Notes under the pieces: model-generated | The model's database searches: none | The model's input: the letters and a program-made list of their open reading frames with translations, nothing else | Told to the model about the DNA's origin: nothing | Assembly: GCA_020025345.1 (NCBI GenBank) | Contig: JAHHSH010000039.1 | Span: 1-17,573, forward strand | DNA length: 17,573 nt | Source of the DNA: Oscillospiraceae bacterium | Lineage (GTDB): Bacteria; Bacillota; Clostridia; Oscillospirales; Oscillospiraceae | Direction: 5' to 3' | Position numbers and translations under genes: made by a program | Part shown: positions 15,095 through 17,573 of the stretch, in pieces | How positions within the stretch are numbered: the stretch's first letter is position 1 | How the letters are laid out: each line of letters opens with the position of its first letter

Positions 15095-15769
15095 TCAGCC
15101 CTCTATCAAGTACCCCACACCAAACTTGGTGGTGATAAAATTCTCCAGCCCTACGGCATCCAGCCGCTTGCGCAGGCGGTTCACGTTGACCGACAGCGTG
15201 TTTTCATCAATAAAGCTGTCCGTCTCCCAGAGCTGCTCCATCAGCTTTTCACGGCTGACCACCTTTCCCTTGTTTTTCATCAGCGTGAGCAAAATACGAA
15301 ACTCATTTTTGGAAAGGGAAATCTTCTCCTCCCCATAGCTGAGCGTATTGTCCCCGGTGTTCAGCAGGGCACCCCGGTGTTCCAGCACCGATACCGTAGA
15401 GCCAAAGTCATAGGTTCTGCGGAGCATGGCCTGGAGCTTGGCCATCAAGACGCTCTGGTCGAAGGGCTTTGCGATAAAATCATCGCCGCCCATATTCATG
15501 GCCATGATCATATTCATATTATCCGCCGCAGAGGAAATAAAGATGATCGGCACTCTCGACACCTTCCGAATTTCGCTGCACCAGTGATAGCCGTTAAAAA
15601 AGGGCAGCGAAATATCGAGAAGGATAATATGGGGATCAAATTGGGCAAACTCCTCCATCACATTGCGGAAATTGTGGATGCAGCACACCTCTAAATCCCA
15701 CATTTCCGCCTGCGTTTTGATGGCCTCGGCGATCCCTTTGTCATCTTCTACGATCAACAACCGATACAT
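15095..15769 (-). CDS. Bce-type response regulator (OmpR family)
   Basis: DNA-binding response regulator of 224 residues. The receiver domain (about 1-118) has the acidic pair E8-D9 in LIVEDD, phosphoacceptor D52 in LLDISLPFFNG, and K101 in FIAKPFD. The winged-helix domain (about 125-224) has the LSKNEFRILLTLMKNKGKVVS start and the SVNVNRLRKRLDAVG recognition region. The likely target is the operator at 14055-14091, upstream of the adjacent transporter. The gene has its own promoter (15807-15835), so basal regulator and kinase levels probably do not need induction. The ATG has GGGAGGAA upstream. Confidence 0.95.
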   Translation of the reverse strand: MYRLLIVEDDKGIAEAIKTQAEMWDLEVCCIHNFRNVMEEFAQFDPHIILLDISLPFFNGYHWCSEIRKVSRVPIIFISSAADNMNMIMAMNMGGDDFIAKPFDQSVLMAKLQAMLRRTYDFGSTVSVLEHRGALLNTGDNTLSYGEEKISLSKNEFRILLTLMKNKGKVVSREKLMEQLWETDSFIDENTLSVNVNRLRKRLDAVGLENFITTKFGVGYLIEG

Positions 15770-15806
15770 CTTGTTTCCTCCCAGCCTTCAGCATTTTGGA
15801 AATCAT

Positions 15807-15835
15807 ATTATACCATACCCTTGCAGCATTTTCCA
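15807..15835 (-). promoter_or_regulatory. Promoter of the response regulator-kinase genes
   Basis: On the - strand TGGAAA (15830-15835), 17 bp, TATAAT (15807-15812) with an extended TGG element. The leader is about 31 nt. Confidence 0.75.
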
Positions 15836-15894
15836 TACATGGTGCCAATCGCTGCCCGCCGCCATTCCCCTGTACCGACCCATAACTTCGCAAA

Positions 15895-15927
15895 AAGAGT
15901 CCCGAGAAACACATTCTCGGAACTCTT
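15895..15927 (-). terminator. Intrinsic terminator of the lipoprotein operon
   Basis: AAGAGT-C-CCGAGAA pairs with TTCTCGG-A-ACTCTT (13 bp, one mismatch, 5-nt loop) and is followed on the - strand by TTTGCG, extending a run of five T. It lies about 117 bp past the stop of the second lipoprotein gene. Confidence 0.8.
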
Positions 15928-15973
15928 GCCTATTCTTTTGAGGTGAACCGATACCGGTCACTGCATACAAGCG

Positions 15974-16060
15974 TTATCCGGCTCTCTTTTTCCAAACCAA
16001 CGCCAAACCTCCGCAGGAAACCAGCAGCGCTGCGCCCGCCGTACTATGCATCGCTCTCAT
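15974..16060 (-). pseudogene. Possible relic of a C-terminal membrane anchor (28 codons)
   Basis: In the frame one base away from the lipoprotein stop there is an open stretch ending TAGAALLVSCGGLALVWKKRAG then TAA. A run of about 16 hydrophobic residues followed by WKKR and a stop is the shape of a C-terminal membrane anchor. No ribosome site precedes either ATG (16058-16060 or 16049-16051). It may be the remains of a lost surface-protein gene or of a longer form of the neighbour; chance cannot be excluded. Confidence 0.3.
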
Positions 16061-16850
16061 GCATATGGATCTCTCCATCTGCGGACAGGGAGACAGAAAC
16101 CAAATAGAGGTATCTGCCGCCATGGATCATCCGGGAGTAATTATAGATGTTCGTTTCCCGGAAATCCTCCTCGGCCTGTACATAGAACATAACGCCGACA
16201 GGGTACTCACACTCCAGCGACGACAGCCAGTCCCCGCAGGCCGCAGCGATCTCTCTTACTTCCTCTCGATCCGAAAAAGTATCCTTGATAAATGCCACCG
16301 TGTTGCCGCCGACTCGTTTGACAATGTATGCATCGGAATCTGAAATCTGATGGATCTCTGATCGCAGGCAGAAGTTTTCCACAGGTATCAGCGTCGCGAA
16401 AAACTTTTCCAGCTCCGTCTGATATTCGTTGACCGATACAACCGCAAGATAATCATCCCGATAGATGAACCGGCTGCCGTCATACTTGCGATAGACGGTA
16501 ATGATCTTCTCCTGCGGATCGTCCTTCCGATACGCCGTCAGATATTCCGGGTCCACGCCGCCCGACGGCACATACCCGTTGTAGACAAATTCCTCGTGAT
16601 AGGTGTTCTCCAGATGGGTAAGCATCCGTTCAATGGCTGTAATGGCACTCTTTTGCAGGTCGTTCAGCGCCGCATAGTCCTCCGGCAAGCCGTTTTCCCG
16701 CAGGATTTCTTTCTGCCGCTCCGTCAGGACAACGTCCTCCTTGGCGGTTTCGCCCTCCTGCGCATCCTTTTCTCTCCATCCGCAGGCACTGAGCACCATC
16801 GCAACCACTAAGATCGCCGCCAGAAGCCGCACTTTCCCTCTGCTCTTCAT
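16044..16850 (-). CDS. Predicted lipoprotein of unknown function (268 aa)
   Basis: A basic N-terminus, hydrophobic core and lipobox LSAC (Cys23) show export and lipid anchoring on the outer face of the membrane. The mature part begins with an acidic linker (about 24-42), then a helical stretch RQKEILRENGLPEDYAAL to ERMLTHLENTY (about 44-84), then a mixed alpha/beta region rich in Tyr, Asp and Glu. I do not recognise a family with known function. The ATG has GGAGGAAG 4 nt upstream. It is the second gene of an operon, 53 bp after another lipoprotein, and sits just upstream of the Bce-type module but is separated by a terminator and promoter. Confidence 0.85.
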   Translation of the reverse strand: MKSRGKVRLLAAILVVAMVLSACGWREKDAQEGETAKEDVVLTERQKEILRENGLPEDYAALNDLQKSAITAIERMLTHLENTYHEEFVYNGYVPSGGVDPEYLTAYRKDDPQEKIITVYRKYDGSRFIYRDDYLAVVSVNEYQTELEKFFATLIPVENFCLRSEIHQISDSDAYIVKRVGGNTVAFIKDTFSDREEVREIAAACGDWLSSLECEYPVGVMFYVQAEEDFRETNIYNYSRMIHGGRYLYLVSVSLSADGEIHMHESDA

Positions 16851-16871
16851 TTCACTTCCTCCGCAGGTGTC

Positions 16872-16898
16872 TTCCCGTTCTGTCAGACTGTCCGGGAA
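16872..16898 (-). other. Inverted repeat between the two lipoprotein genes
   Basis: TTCCCG (16872-16877) and CGGGAA (16893-16898) can form a 6-bp stem with a 15-nt loop in the 53-bp gap. There is no T-tract, so it is not a terminator; it may stabilise or set a processing end in the mRNA. Confidence 0.4.
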
Positions 16899-16903
16899 CC
16901 ACC

Positions 16904-17374
16904 TTAATATCCCATCTTATTCAGAATATTCTTGCACTCATCCTTGTTGGCTGCATAGGCGCGCACATACAGCACAGCATCTTTCGTGTGGATGACCCGC
17001 ACATAGTATTCATCCCCGCTGAGGGAATAGTCCCCCTTATAAGGTGTGCTGTTTGCCATAACCACCGTGGAATCCTTCTTGAACTGCTTTTCCACCTTGT
17101 CTGTTACAAAGTGGTAGAAGTCCGACGCCGTATCTGTATCCTTCAAAATGTAATATTCAAACGCGTATTTATCCTCATCGCAAGCCAGATACACAGTCTG
17201 ATACTTCTCGCTGTGGAGCGACGTCTGATCGACCACTGTGATCCCCAGCTCCTCCATGATGCTTTTAAACTCCTCGGGAGGCAGGGGGTCTTTCGCTTTT
17301 CCGCACGCTGCCAGTGACAGCAGCATGAGGAGCGTCAGCACCATGGCAATCCCTCTTCGCACTGTTTTCTTCAT
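16904..17374 (-). CDS. Predicted lipoprotein of unknown function (156 aa)
   Basis: The start at 17372-17374 (MKKTVRRGIAMVLTLL) is chosen because AGGAGGGG lies 7 nt upstream and it puts the signal peptide at the N-terminus; the longer frame adds 20 residues that overlap the leader. The lipobox is LAAC with Cys24. The mature domain of about 130 residues is Tyr/Asp/Lys-rich with an alternating pattern suggesting a small alpha/beta fold: an EEFKSIMEELG helix, strands YQTVYLAC, YAFEYYIL, YYVRVIHT and AVLYVRAYA, and a C-terminal helix DECKNILNKMGY. No family with known function is recognised. It is first in a two-lipoprotein operon. Confidence 0.85.
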   Translation of the reverse strand: MKKTVRRGIAMVLTLLMLLSLAACGKAKDPLPPEEFKSIMEELGITVVDQTSLHSEKYQTVYLACDEDKYAFEYYILKDTDTASDFYHFVTDKVEKQFKKDSTVVMANSTPYKGDYSLSGDEYYVRVIHTKDAVLYVRAYAANKDECKNILNKMGY

Positions 17375-17408
17375 CTGTAAACCCCTCCTGCTTTCGCCTG
17401 TTTTCAAT

Positions 17409-17420
17409 GGGACAAGTCCC
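17409..17420. promoter_or_regulatory. Palindrome in the early leader of the lipoprotein operon
   Basis: GGGACAAGTCCC has perfect 5-bp arms around two bases and covers about +9 to +20 of the predicted transcript. The position is one where a bound repressor would block transcription; it could equally be a small RNA hairpin. Confidence 0.4.
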
Positions 17421-17434
17421 TTTTTCTTATGCAC

Positions 17435-17463
17435 AATATACCAAAATCGCCGGTATGCGTCAA
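17435..17463 (-). promoter_or_regulatory. Promoter of the lipoprotein operon
   Basis: On the - strand TTGACG (17458-17463), 17 bp, TATATT (17435-17440) with an extended TGG. The predicted start is near 17428, giving a leader of about 54 nt. Confidence 0.8.
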
Positions 17464-17510
17464 TTGTTTTTTGAGTAACTCAGCCACCGCTTTTTCCTGC
17501 CTCATCCGGG

Positions 17511-17555
17511 CAAAAAGCAATGCCGCCGCTTTCTGCAGCAGAGAGCAACGGCATT
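17511..17555 (-). terminator. Terminator of a gene beyond the right edge
   Basis: AATGCCGTTGCT pairs with AGCGGCGGCATT on the - strand (12 bp, two G-U pairs) around a roughly 13-nt loop, followed by GCTTTTTGCC. It shows that a leftward gene ends just outside the window and that the lipoprotein operon is separate from it. Confidence 0.85.
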
Positions 17556-17573
17556 CCTTATTTACTTTGCACC

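Overview
The window looks like a chromosomal segment of a GC-rich, low-oxygen-niche Firmicute, most likely a gut Clostridia member of the Oscillospiraceae/Ruminococcaceae kind. This is inferred from the plsX-acpP-rnc and dprA-topA-trmFO gene content, a folate/FAD-type TrmFO, a Bce-type resistance module, a bile salt hydrolase and Gram-positive lipoboxes. I saw no rRNA, tRNA, CRISPR array, transposase or phage gene. Every gene reads leftward (- strand) except the bile salt hydrolase.

Layout, left to right. At 1-34 lies the start of a gene running off the left edge (possibly ftsK), downstream of uppP (90-923). At 1118-9122 is a long leftward housekeeping cluster. In transcription order it is a TrmH-family rRNA methyltransferase, dprA, topA, trmFO, plsX, acpP and rnc, with 4-bp overlaps at topA/trmFO and trmFO/plsX and a terminator after rnc. 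Its promoter is at 9094-9122, followed by a structured leader of about 110 nt. Inside the cluster, acpP has its own strong promoter (2214-2242) and is followed by a terminator-like hairpin (1888-1915), so it is probably also a separate short transcript. At 9235-10291 is a stand-alone rightward bile salt hydrolase with its own -10 element and a bidirectional terminator. At 10308-11104 is a membrane protein with a TrkA_C (RCK_C) domain and its own promoter.

From 11134 to 15835 is a complete Bce-type antimicrobial-peptide sensing and detoxification module: response regulator, intramembrane-sensing kinase, ABC ATPase and 10-TM permease. A BceR-like operator and a promoter lacking a good -35 lie directly upstream of the ATPase. 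This suggests the regulator and kinase are made at a basal level and the transporter is induced. From 15895 to 17463 is a two-gene lipoprotein operon of unknown function with its own promoter and terminator. It is followed at the right edge by the terminator of a gene outside the window.

Functional links: uppP recycles undecaprenyl pyrophosphate, the lipid that Bce-type transporters protect from peptides such as bacitracin, so the two ends of the window serve the same envelope cycle. PlsX, ACP and RNase III form a classical Firmicute cluster (phospholipid and fatty-acid synthesis plus RNA processing), here joined to DNA uptake/topology and RNA-modification genes. The bile salt hydrolase fits life in an animal gut.
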